A DNA stretch of 64,000 nt, taken from NCBI RefSeq assembly GCF_000771405.1, contig NZ_JDUI01000003.1, positions 62,001-126,000 of the forward strand, given 5' to 3'. The stretch comes from Bifidobacterium pullorum DSM 20433. Lineage in GTDB: Bacteria > Actinomycetota > Actinomycetes > Actinomycetales > Bifidobacteriaceae. This document shows positions 17,084 to 25,198 of the stretch, one piece after another. The notes beneath the pieces were generated by a model. The model worked only from the letters and a program-made list of their open reading frames with translations. It was not told the DNA's origin and ran no database searches. Each line of letters opens with the position of its first letter. The stretch's first letter is position 1. The position numbers and the translations under genes were made by a program.

Positions 17084-17749
17084 ATGTCACGACCACGTCA
17101 CGATTCCGAACTGCTGCCCGCCAAGGAAAGGGTGGAGAACGCGTTCTGGGCGTTGCTGGAGAATCGGGAGTATCGAAAAATCACCGTTACGGACATCGTG
17201 CGCGAGGCGCAGGTGAACCGCAACTCGTTCTACTACCATTTCGGCAGCCTCGCCGAGCTCGCCGACGCGGCCATCCTGCGGGAGGTGGAAAACACCTCGA
17301 TCGCCCAGCTGGTCGACGAAACCATCGACGATGACGGCACCCCCGTCATGAACGACGACGCAGTGCGCGAGCACTGGAGCAAACGCATCAGCGCAGCCCT
17401 GAACTCGCCCGAGCACCGCACCAGGCTCAACCATCTGGCGCTACTGGCCGGCCCGCACAGTTCCCCCGAACTCATGGAATCCCTGCGCGACTTCACACGC
17501 ATGACGCTGATCAGCGCGCTGAAACTCACGCCAGAGGAACTCACGCTGCGCAGCGACCTGACCATCGACTTCGCCGTGGGCGGGATTCTGGCGATTCTCC
17601 GCCGATGGCCGGAACTGCGCATGATGAACGTGGCACAGACCCTGTATGACGACGACATCGCCGCCATGGCCATCGGGCTGTACCTGTCGATGTCGGGTGA
17701 AGAGGTCCGCGAATCCTGGAAGCGCATCTTCCGACCGGCGAACCGGTAG
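17084..17749 (+). CDS. TetR-family transcriptional regulator
   Basis: This 221-residue regulator has a classical N-terminal TetR DNA-binding domain. Residues about 10-60 include ITVTDIVREAQV and VNRNSFYYHFGS, the recognition helix signature. The C-terminal ligand-binding region is not similar to any known ligand class. TTGGAGATG precedes the ATG. It is divergent from a sugar acetyltransferase across a gap with a palindrome, and its 3' end runs into a six-unit repeat array. A repressor of itself and the neighbour is the usual expectation; the inducer is unknown. Confidence 0.92.
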   Translation: MSRPRHDSELLPAKERVENAFWALLENREYRKITVTDIVREAQVNRNSFYYHFGSLAELADAAILREVENTSIAQLVDETIDDDGTPVMNDDAVREHWSKRISAALNSPEHRTRLNHLALLAGPHSSPELMESLRDFTRMTLISALKLTPEELTLRSDLTIDFAVGGILAILRRWPELRMMNVAQTLYDDDIAAMAIGLYLSMSGEEVRESWKRIFRPANR

Positions 17750-17780
17750 GGACACGCGCCGGCACAGAGCCAGGCCCGTC

Positions 17781-18186
17781 CGCCACCTTTCAACACCAGG
17801 CAGGCGAGACTGTTGAAAAGGTGGCGCCAGAAGGCCCGGCTAAGCGCGTAAGTCAACGGTTAAATAGTGAGTCCTGTTGAAAAGGTGGCGCCACAAGGCC
17901 CGGCTAAGCGCGTAAGCCAACAGTTGAAAACCGTTACCGTTGAAAAGGTTGCGCCAGAGGGGTTGGTTAAGCGCGTAAGTCAACGGTTGAAAAGTGGTCC
18001 TGTTGAAAAGGTGGCGCCACAAGGCCCGGCTAAGCGCGTAAGCCAACAGTTGAAAAGTGGTCCTGTTGAAAAGGTGGCGCCACAAGGCCCGGCTACGCGC
18101 GTAAGTCAACGGTTGAAAAGTGGTCCTGTTGAAAAGGTTGCGACAGAAGGGCCGGCTAAGCGCGTAAGTCAACAGTTGAACGCGTG
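17781..18186. repeat. Six-unit array of the CAACAGTTGAA repeat family (best copy)
   Basis: Six units begin with GTTGAAAAGGT(T/G)GCG at 17812, 17876, 17939, 18002, 18065 and 18128, giving a 63-bp period. Each unit continues GGCCCGGCTAAGCGCGTAAG and ends near CAAC(A/G)GTTGAAAAG. The units are similar along their whole length, so there are no unique spacers. Because 63 is divisible by three and no stops occur, the array is open in one frame on each strand. It fills the gap between the TetR gene and the DUF559 gene; the rest of that gap shows no gene. Confidence 0.95.
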
Positions 18187-18293
18187 AGGCCGGCCGCCGT
18201 TGCTTGGGAGCGGAACAACGCCCCGATCACCGCCGACCACGGCGGCACCGTTGCAGCCACGACCATACCCGCCGCCCGATCACCCTGCCGGAT

Positions 18294-19265
18294 TCAAACT
18301 GTCGCCAAAGGAACACCGGCACGGGAGAGTTTGGCGAACAGGCCGGAACCTTGGCGCACCTCACGGTAGTCGGTGCGCAGGATCACGGTCACACCGGCCT
18401 TCTTCAACGACTCCTCGCGTCGACGCTCATCCAGCACCACCCGCTGCACATCACGGCCATTCGTCATCGACGGATCCACATACTTCCGCATCCCGTCGAA
18501 TTCCAACACAATCATCCCGCCATCCGGCGTGCGCCACAGGAAGTCGACGCGAATCACATTCGCCGGCGCGTCCGGGTCACGGAACTCCACCTGCAACTGC
18601 GGCGGTTCGAACCCCAATTCGATGATCACCGCACGGCAGTAGGATTCGCCGCCATTCTCGCTGGCCGGATCCGCATATTCAAGCAGCTTACGCACCGGCG
18701 TGCAGTCCTGACGTAAGGCGTTGCAAATCGCCTCGACCTCCTCTTTGGTCACCAGCTGCTTGCGCAAGGCCGAGTCGAAGATGGCCAGCGCATCCACGAA
18801 CGACAGCCGCAATCCGCAATCGACCAACGTGCGGGCGGGCGAAGTCACGCGGATGCCGCCCTGATCCCTGACATCCGCCCAATCCGACTCGCGGACATAG
18901 ATACGCTGCAGTTTCCCGTAGGTGTGGCCGCCGGTGGTGTTGCGGGTGGCGATGGTGACCATGCCATTGCTGTGCAGCGACCACGAATGTTCCAAGTCAT
19001 ACACCGTGGCCGCGCTCAATCCCGCGAACACGCGATGGGGCTTGCGTTTGGCCAGCGTGCGAATGACGTGCATCGCCTGCTCGGTGAGGTTCAGCTTGCG
19101 CCAATACTCCGCTTCCGCATACATGCCGCGGAAGGGATTGGCCAGGCTGCCTTCCTTCACGCGGCGACGGATGGCATACAAGTCCGCCGGTTCGTCCACA
19201 TAGACGCACCGCCGTTCCTGTTCGGCCAGCTCAATCAGCCTGGCCAACCCGTCATGCCTTCTCAT
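18294..19265 (-). CDS. DUF559 nuclease-fold protein with AbiEi-like N-terminal region
   Basis: This is a 323-residue protein. The C-terminal 110 residues show the DUF559 pattern related to Vsr endonucleases: VDFLWRTPDGGMIVLEFDG supplies the acidic residues, followed by conserved basic residues and LKKAGVTVILRTDYRE. The first 180 residues resemble the winged-helix and linker region of AbiEi-type antitoxins (LANPFRGMYAE and SPARTLVDC are typical). No AbiEii-like toxin gene is adjacent, so a toxin-antitoxin role is not supported. The start is an ATG without a strong Shine-Dalgarno; an upstream in-frame ATG 40 codons earlier is less likely. It lies between two repeat arrays. A second DUF559 protein is at 30078. 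Confidence 0.7.
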   Translation of the reverse strand: MRRHDGLARLIELAEQERRCVYVDEPADLYAIRRRVKEGSLANPFRGMYAEAEYWRKLNLTEQAMHVIRTLAKRKPHRVFAGLSAATVYDLEHSWSLHSNGMVTIATRNTTGGHTYGKLQRIYVRESDWADVRDQGGIRVTSPARTLVDCGLRLSFVDALAIFDSALRKQLVTKEEVEAICNALRQDCTPVRKLLEYADPASENGGESYCRAVIIELGFEPPQLQVEFRDPDAPANVIRVDFLWRTPDGGMIVLEFDGMRKYVDPSMTNGRDVQRVVLDERRREESLKKAGVTVILRTDYREVRQGSGLFAKLSRAGVPLATV

Positions 19266-19387
19266 GGAGCCGACGCTAGTTGATAGCGAGCCGCGGGGGA
19301 ACCGATTTCGGGGAATGTGGTCGAAGGCTTGCCGATTCGGGCGTGTCTGTGGATAACTTGGCGGGAACGGTACGGCTAGTGCCAACT

Positions 19388-19699
19388 ATTTAACAGCTGA
19401 AAAAGCAGCATCCGAACGCCCAGCTAAGCGCGTAAGTCAACAGTTGAACAGGGATACTGTAGAAAAGGTGGCGGCAAAAGGTCCGGCTAAGCGCGTAACG
19501 CAACAGTTGAAAAGCGGAACTGTTGAAAACCTTGCACCCAAAAGCCCATTTGCGCGCGTAAGTCAACAGTTGAAAAAGGATACTGTTAAAAAGGTGACGC
19601 CAGAAGGCCCAGCTAAGCGCGTAAACCAACAGTTGAAAAGTGAGACTGTTGAAAAGGTGGCGCCAAGAGGCCAGCTAAGCGTGTAAGTCAACAGTTGAA
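19388..19699. repeat. Five-unit array of the CAACAGTTGAA repeat family
   Basis: Five copies of CAACAGTTGAA or a close variant occur at intervals of 61-64 bp, most preceded by GCGCGTAAG. Units alternate between two subtypes, one with GAAAAGGTGGCG and the other with GAAAACCTTGCACCC. The array lies between the divergent DUF559 and MscS genes, so it must contain or adjoin both promoters. No gene is seen in this gap. Confidence 0.93.
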
Positions 19700-19760
19700 T
19701 CCGGCAGAGTCCCCGGCGACCGGTCAGGCCAGTAGGATGTGAATAGGAGAACCGACGGAA

Positions 19761-20552
19761 ATGGGGCATGCGATGGATATGGTGACGAACTGGCTGCAAC
19801 AGCACGCGGGCAAAGTCATCCTGCTGCTGATCGTAATGGCGGTCGCGGTGGTGGCCACCAAGGTCGTGGCCCGCATCACCGAGGAGGTGCTGGACCGGGC
19901 GAATGTGCCGAACGCGTCGATCTTCGTGAACATCCTGCGCGTCGTCATCTGGGCGGCTGCCATCGCCATCGTATTGCAGCCGGTATTCGGCATCAACCCC
20001 ACCACCATCCTGGCGGCGCTCGGCGTCGGCGGCGTCGCGATCTCCCTCGGCATGCAGGACACGATCGCCAACATCATCAGCGGTTTCGGCCTCATGCTCG
20101 GCAAGGTGATCCAACCCGGCGACCTGGTGCGCATCCAGGGCACCACCGGCGTGGTGCAGGACATCACCTGGCGGCAGACCGTGATCCTGGAACGCGGCGG
20201 CAGCCAGATGGTCATCCCCAACTCCGTGCTCAACACGTCGTCCCTGGAAAAACTGACGCCGACGGCCGAAGGCTACGTGCCCGTGCCGTTCACGGTGGCC
20301 GCGGGCAGCGATCTCAAAGAGGTCGAACGGCGGGCGCTGGAAGTGGTCAATAAGGCGACCGAAGGCATGCGGTTGGAGAATGCGCCCACGCTCGTGAAGT
20401 TCACCGGGTTCACGCCTTACGGCATCACCGCAGAGGTGCAGGTGTACGCACGGTTCGACGTCTTCCCCTCCACCGCGGCCGACGCGGCGGCGCGGGCGCT
20501 GGCCGGCGCCGATTTCATCGAGCAGCACGCGGCGCTGGGCACGGTGGAATAG
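19761..20552 (+). CDS. mscS: Small-conductance mechanosensitive channel, MscS family
   Basis: MscS channels open under membrane tension and release osmolytes during hypo-osmotic shock. The 263-residue protein has three hydrophobic segments in its first 110 residues, then the pore helix block ALGVGGVAISLGMQDTIANI and the beta domain (DLVRIQGTTGVVQDITWRQT, VIPNSVL), all in MscS order. The length matches the short, single-unit class. AGGAG is about 12 bases from the ATG; a second in-frame ATG (MDMVTNW) five codons on is possible. A repeat array directly precedes it. Confidence 0.93.
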   Translation: MGHAMDMVTNWLQQHAGKVILLLIVMAVAVVATKVVARITEEVLDRANVPNASIFVNILRVVIWAAAIAIVLQPVFGINPTTILAALGVGGVAISLGMQDTIANIISGFGLMLGKVIQPGDLVRIQGTTGVVQDITWRQTVILERGGSQMVIPNSVLNTSSLEKLTPTAEGYVPVPFTVAAGSDLKEVERRALEVVNKATEGMRLENAPTLVKFTGFTPYGITAEVQVYARFDVFPSTAADAAARALAGADFIEQHAALGTVE

Positions 20553-20588
20553 CGCGGCCAGCCGCCATCATCGGGGTTGCACCGCCTC

Positions 20589-21575
20589 CTAGAACAGGCC
20601 GTACACCGACAGGGCCATCAGTACGACGCATACGGCGATGTAGACCACCATGCCAGGGTTGCCGAACGCCACCTGACCACCCAGCCCCTTCGGCAGCTGC
20701 TCGGGTGTGACATAGAACTCGAACGCACGCCGCTTGGCGATCAGCAATACCACGCCGGCAATCGTCAAACCGATCAGCAGCAGCCCATAGCCGGTCACCA
20801 GCATCATGCCGGCGCCGTTCTGCGCCAACAGCGCCTGGGCCGCCGCCGGATCGGTGGGGTCGGCGTTGGCGAGCGCCTCCAGATCCACCTGCGAGATGAC
20901 CCATGGGGCCAGCACGGAACCGTTGAAGTTGACAATCATGTGCATCGCGATCGAGTACCGCAGCTGGCTTGTGCGCATATACACATAGCCGAACATCAGC
21001 CCCAGCCCGAACGCATAGAAGAACTGGAACAGATTCAGGTGGAACAGGCCGAACATCAGGGCCGACAACAGGATCGACAGCTTCTCGCCGTAGCGCCGGG
21101 TGCGGCTGATGATCTGCTTGCGGAACATCCACTCCTCGAAGATCGGCGCCAGAATCACGCCGAAAACGAGCATCGCCGGATCATTGGCCATGGCCAAGTT
21201 GGCCACGCTGTTCTCCGCCGCGCCTCCGGACAGGACCGCCGACAGCACGGTGCCGATGATATTGCCTCCGTACATGATCGGCAGACACATCAGCAGCAAC
21301 GTCACGAACCTGCCCGGGGTCATGCCGAACCTGCGGGTCGGCAGCTCCGGCACCGCCCGCATCAGCATCAGTCCCGCTGGCATGGCGATTAGATACAACG
21401 GACCGCTCGAGATGAGGAACATCAGCCACAGCGGCGCATTCGCCGCCCCCTCGCCCATTATCCGCACCAGTATCACGCTCAACGCCACGTTCAGCACCAC
21501 CCACGCGGCCAGCATCACGCATGCGCCCGCGCCGATGCGGCCGAACCGCCACCGCGCCTGAGTCAGCCAATCCAT
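20589..21575 (-). CDS. CPBP-family intramembrane metalloprotease
   Basis: This is a 328-residue membrane protein of the CAAX protease/bacteriocin-processing (Abi) family. The three motifs are visible: EEWMFR (EExxxR), FGLFHLNLFQ (FxxxH) and HMIVNF (HxxxN/B). About eight hydrophobic segments surround them. Bacterial members include bacteriocin self-immunity proteins and proteases of unknown target; nothing nearby suggests a bacteriocin. AAAGGAACGG precedes the ATG used here, which begins MDWLTQARWRFG. It faces mscS with a short gap. Confidence 0.88.
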   Translation of the reverse strand: MDWLTQARWRFGRIGAGACVMLAAWVVLNVALSVILVRIMGEGAANAPLWLMFLISSGPLYLIAMPAGLMLMRAVPELPTRRFGMTPGRFVTLLLMCLPIMYGGNIIGTVLSAVLSGGAAENSVANLAMANDPAMLVFGVILAPIFEEWMFRKQIISRTRRYGEKLSILLSALMFGLFHLNLFQFFYAFGLGLMFGYVYMRTSQLRYSIAMHMIVNFNGSVLAPWVISQVDLEALANADPTDPAAAQALLAQNGAGMMLVTGYGLLLIGLTIAGVVLLIAKRRAFEFYVTPEQLPKGLGGQVAFGNPGMVVYIAVCVVLMALSVYGLF

Positions 21576-21648
21576 TGCCGTTCCTTTCCCCAAAACGGTC
21601 CAGTCCAGCCCTAGTCTAACCTACGTCCCCTAAGCCGGCGTCCCTCCT

Positions 21649-21970
21649 TAAGTCAACAGTTGAGAAGGTGGCGGAAACCACCCCGGTTACGCGCGTAAGT
21701 CAACAGTTGGATAGTGGGACTGTTGAAAACCTTGCGCCCACGGCCCCATCTGCGCGCGTAAACCAACAGTTGAAAAGCGGCCCTGTAGAAAAGGTTGCGG
21801 AAACAGGCATGGTTACGCGCGTAAGTCAACAGTTGAACAGTGGGACTGTAGGAAACCTTGCGCAAAGGACCCCATCTGCGCGCATAAGTCAACAGTTGAA
21901 TAGTGAGGCTGTAGGAAACCTTGCGTCCAAAAGCACGCTTACGCGCGTAAGTCAACAGTTGAATAGTGGA
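21649..21970. repeat. Six-copy array of the CAACAGTTGAA repeat family
   Basis: Six copies of AGTCAACAGTTG or a close variant occur at intervals of 61-63 bp. Units alternate between GTTGCGGAAAC and CCTTGCGCCCA subtypes. Several copies have ACTGTAGGAAACC in place of CTGTTGAAAAGG. It fills the gap between the CPBP gene promoter and the amrS stop. The gap has no gene. Confidence 0.93.
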
Positions 21971-21981
21971 TGGCGGACCCG

Positions 21982-23124
21982 TCACCAGACCCCGGCCACC
22001 GGGGTGCCGCAATCCGGACAGACGCCAACCGTTTCGTCACCGCCATGGTTCCGGGACAACCGGTCCAGCTCGATCCGGTACCAGTCGCGTTGGATCAGCA
22101 CGGCATGGCAGTCCGGGTTCGGGCAGACCGTCGCATCACCCTCACGATGGTGCACATTGCCGGTGTACACGTACCGCAGCCCTTCCTCCATCGCGATCCG
22201 CCGCGCCCGGATCAGCGTGTCCAGCGGCGTCGCCGGCACGTCCATCATCCGGTACGCCGGATGGAACGCGGAGAAGTGCAGCGGCACGTCCACGCCGCAG
22301 TGCTCGCGGATCCACACGCATTCGGCGTGCAACTGCGCATCGTCGTCATTGTGGCCCGGAATCAGCAGCGTCGTCAGTTCCACCCACGCCGGAGTCTCGA
22401 CCACCGCATACTCGATCGTGTCCAGCACGTCCCGCAGGTGGGTGCCGGTCACCGACCAGTAGAACGACTCCGTGAACCCCTTCAGGTCGATGTTCGCCGC
22501 GTCCATCGCCGCATAGAAGTCGGGGCGGGCCGCGGCGGACATGTACCCGGCCGTCACTGCGATCGGATGGAGGCCCAGCTCCCGGCAGGCCGCGGCCGTG
22601 TCGATCGCGTACTCGGCGAACACAATCGAGTCGTTATAGGTGAACGCCACCGACTCCACACCGTAGTCGGCCGCCACCTGCGCTATCCGCTCGGGCGGGG
22701 CCTGAACGCCGACGCGGTCCCAGTCGCGGGCGCGCGAGATGTCCCAGTTCTGGCAGAACCGGCAGGCCGAATTGCAACCCGCCGTGCCGAAGCTCAGCAC
22801 GCGCGAACCGGGCAGGAAATGGTTGAGCGGCTTCTTCTCGACCGGGTCGATGGCGAAGCCTGAGCTGCGGCCGTACGTGTCGAGGACGATGCGGCCGCCG
22901 TGATTCGCGCGCACGAAGCAGAAACCGCGTTGTCCTTCGCGCAGTCGGCAGGCGCGCGGGCACAGGTCGCATTGGACACGGCCGTCGGGGAGGGCGTGCT
23001 GCCAGCGGCCGACCGCGGGGTCGGACGCGGACGGCTGAGACGTGGGGATGCCGTCGGACGCGACGGCCGACGGCCGCGGGGACAGTGCGGCGGCAAACGA
23101 TTGCGACGACGCTGCCGTACTCAT
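21982..23124 (-). CDS. amrS: AmmeMemoRadiSam system radical SAM enzyme AmrS
   Basis: This is a 380-residue radical SAM protein. CNSACRFCQN supplies the CxxxCxxC ligands of the 4Fe-4S cluster that cleaves SAM. N-terminal CDLCPRACRLREGQRGFC is the hallmark cysteine-rich opening of the AmmeMemoRadiSam subfamily, and a C-terminal CPNPDC...CPDCGTP may bind zinc. The chemistry performed is unknown. The ATG overlaps the stop of the Memo-AMMECR1 gene (ATGA), so the two are translationally coupled. A roughly 40-residue low-complexity tail (S, A, P rich) precedes the conserved part. Confidence 0.93.
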   Translation of the reverse strand: MSTAASSQSFAAALSPRPSAVASDGIPTSQPSASDPAVGRWQHALPDGRVQCDLCPRACRLREGQRGFCFVRANHGGRIVLDTYGRSSGFAIDPVEKKPLNHFLPGSRVLSFGTAGCNSACRFCQNWDISRARDWDRVGVQAPPERIAQVAADYGVESVAFTYNDSIVFAEYAIDTAAACRELGLHPIAVTAGYMSAAARPDFYAAMDAANIDLKGFTESFYWSVTGTHLRDVLDTIEYAVVETPAWVELTTLLIPGHNDDDAQLHAECVWIREHCGVDVPLHFSAFHPAYRMMDVPATPLDTLIRARRIAMEEGLRYVYTGNVHHREGDATVCPNPDCHAVLIQRDWYRIELDRLSRNHGGDETVGVCPDCGTPVAGVW

Positions 23125-25130
23125 GCGTCGGCCCTGCCACGATACGCGGTGACCGTGTACCGGCTGCAGCGGATCTCACCGTCGTGCCAGTCGGTCGATG
23201 CGGGCAGACCGGCCTTGACGAGCAGGTGCGCGACGAACCGATGCGGATCGGGCAGATCCTCCCACACCTGTGGCAGGAACGTGGCACGATACCGGCCGGA
23301 CCGGTCCTCGATGACCAGCCCGTCCTCGTCCGGGCGCAACGCCCGTTCCAGTTCGACGCGCGAACGGACCGGATGCGCCGCGCCGCCAGCCGGAACGACC
23401 ATGATGGGCTCGGGTTCGGACAGGACGGAAACCTCGATGTCGAGACTGGGGTATTCGTCCGGGGTGACGGGCGGGAATCGCGGGTCGCGGGCGGCGGCGT
23501 CGACCGCGTGTTCGGCCACGTCGCGGCCGAGCGGTCGGTACGCTTCGAGTGTGCCGATGCAGCCGCGCAGGTCGCCGTGTTCGTTGAGCGTCACGAAGCT
23601 CGCACCGGGCTCGTTCAGCCACGGATGCGCGGCCACAATGTCGGCGGGCGTCCGTCCGACCGGCAGTCCCAGATGCGCGCGCAGGGAGGCTCGCACCAGG
23701 TCCAGCAACACATCGCCACAGGACTCTGCCATACGCGGCCCGGCACCATCCCCGGCACTGCCCCCTAACGAGGAATGTCCCGTACCCCGCGAAGCAGAGG
23801 ACGAAGCCCTCCGAACACCATGCCCCTTCTCCGACGAGACATCTGCCATACGTGGCCCGGCACCATCCTCGACGATTTCTCCTGACGAGGGGGACGTCGC
23901 CCCCTGCTCGACGGAGGGAGGGACAGCCGGAGCACCGGCGCTTTCCTCCCACACGGCCCACGCCGCGTATCCGACCACGCGGTCGTCCGGATCGGCCATC
24001 GCGGGACGCTTCTGTCCGGCGAGCGCCACCACCCCGTCGTCGCCGGAGGTGCTGCATCCCAGGAATTCGAGTCGCAGCGCGGCGTCAGACGCGCCCGACC
24101 GGAGCACAGGTACGGAATCGGCAGCGGACGACACCGTACCCGTCGCCGTCCGTTTCACGACAGCGGCACTAGAGTCGCGCGATGATGAACGCGCGACGCC
24201 GCGTGCGATGACGTCGAGGATGCCGTTGATCGGGTACGCGCCGCACGCGAGATCGGGGTCGATCGGATAGTCGAGGGCAGTGATGCGGCGGATCGTTTCG
24301 TCGTCGATGTGGCGGGCGATGCGTTCGCGGTGGTAGTGCGACAGGTCGGAGCTGATGACGATGACGGTTTCCGGTCCGCCCCAGAACGCGCGCAGCACGT
24401 CGCCCACCTGCCGCGACGTGGCGAGGCCGGCGTTGAGCGGGACGATTTCGATGTCGCCGAGCACGCGCTGGAGGAACGGGATCTGCACTTCGACCGCATG
24501 CTCCTGCGCGTGCGTCGGGTCGTTGACGATCAGCGCCGGGGCGCCGGGAGCGGCGGTCATGCCGGAGCGGAGCGGTGGAACGGCTGCGGGGACATCGCGA
24601 CCGCCGGCGTCAGGGAGTGTGGCCGCGGTATTGCGGCTTGGCGAGACAAGACCTAACGCACGACATTCGGAAGCCACGTCCACCGGCACCACCCCGAGCG
24701 GGGTGCGGAACGCGTCATAGGTAGCGCAGGCGACGCCACGAACGGCGACGCGATGGGTCGGGCCGACGATGACCGCGCGGCGGATCGTGCCGCGGCCCGG
24801 CGCCAACAGCGCGTAGGCGAGCGCGGCCGTGGTTCCGGAGTAGACGTAGCCGGCGTGCGGCACGATGATGGCCTTCGGCCATGGGCGGACGGAACGTTCC
24901 GGCGGAGGCGCAGTAGTCCCGCAGGTCCCACACATCGGTCTGGAACATTGCGATGCTTCGGCTTTGCCGGCTTCCCCCATGCCGTCAGGTCGGTCGCCGC
25001 TCCTGTTCCCCGGCAGCGTGCGGGCGTAGACGAGCTGTGCGTCGATCATGTCGGCGAGCTCGCGCGGATCGGCGGGATAGAATGCGCCCGCCACAGCGGG
25101 CGGGCGCAGGTTGCGGAACGGACCACTCAT
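23121..25130 (-). CDS. Memo-AMMECR1 fusion of the AmmeMemoRadiSam system
   Basis: Residues about 1-320 form the Memo domain (AmmeMemoRadiSam protein B), with VPHAGYVYSG and GPTHRV histidines and ISSDLSHYH. Residues about 475-660 form the AMMECR1 domain (protein A), with the signature DLRGCIGTLEAYRP. Human MEMO1 and AMMECR1 are the relatives. The joint function of the bacterial trio is unknown; a link to metal or radical chemistry is often assumed. Between the domains is a poorly conserved linker of about 150 residues that contains two copies of GAGPRMA, encoded by a DNA direct repeat (23728 and 23844). AAAGAGG precedes the ATG. The gene overlaps amrS by 4 bases. Confidence 0.93.
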   Translation of the reverse strand: MSGPFRNLRPPAVAGAFYPADPRELADMIDAQLVYARTLPGNRSGDRPDGMGEAGKAEASQCSRPMCGTCGTTAPPPERSVRPWPKAIIVPHAGYVYSGTTAALAYALLAPGRGTIRRAVIVGPTHRVAVRGVACATYDAFRTPLGVVPVDVASECRALGLVSPSRNTAATLPDAGGRDVPAAVPPLRSGMTAAPGAPALIVNDPTHAQEHAVEVQIPFLQRVLGDIEIVPLNAGLATSRQVGDVLRAFWGGPETVIVISSDLSHYHRERIARHIDDETIRRITALDYPIDPDLACGAYPINGILDVIARGVARSSSRDSSAAVVKRTATGTVSSAADSVPVLRSGASDAALRLEFLGCSTSGDDGVVALAGQKRPAMADPDDRVVGYAAWAVWEESAGAPAVPPSVEQGATSPSSGEIVEDGAGPRMADVSSEKGHGVRRASSSASRGTGHSSLGGSAGDGAGPRMAESCGDVLLDLVRASLRAHLGLPVGRTPADIVAAHPWLNEPGASFVTLNEHGDLRGCIGTLEAYRPLGRDVAEHAVDAAARDPRFPPVTPDEYPSLDIEVSVLSEPEPIMVVPAGGAAHPVRSRVELERALRPDEDGLVIEDRSGRYRATFLPQVWEDLPDPHRFVAHLLVKAGLPASTDWHDGEIRCSRYTVTAYRGRADA
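23728..23863 (-). repeat. Direct repeat within the Memo-AMMECR1 linker
   Basis: GCCATACG(C/T)GGCCCGGCACC occurs at 23728-23747 and 23844-23863, 116 bp apart, with looser similarity between. It encodes GAGPRMA twice in the interdomain linker. Most fusions of this type have a short linker. Confidence 0.6.
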
Positions 25131-25198
25131 GTCGATCGCCTCTTTACGATGGAGTTTCCCTACGTTCCATCATACGAGGATCGACATGAGCGCGGTAT

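Noticed and set aside
17781..18186. The repeat arrays as CRISPR arrays
   Set aside because: Whole 63-bp units are similar, there are no unique spacers of constant length, and no cas genes are present.
17867..18187. Repeat-encoded 100-residue proteins as genes
   Set aside because: The frame exists only because the unit is 63 bp without stops, it is open on both strands, and no ribosome-binding site precedes it.
18294..19265. An AbiE-type toxin-antitoxin system
   Set aside because: Only an AbiEi-like N-terminus is seen; no AbiEii nucleotidyltransferase gene is adjacent.
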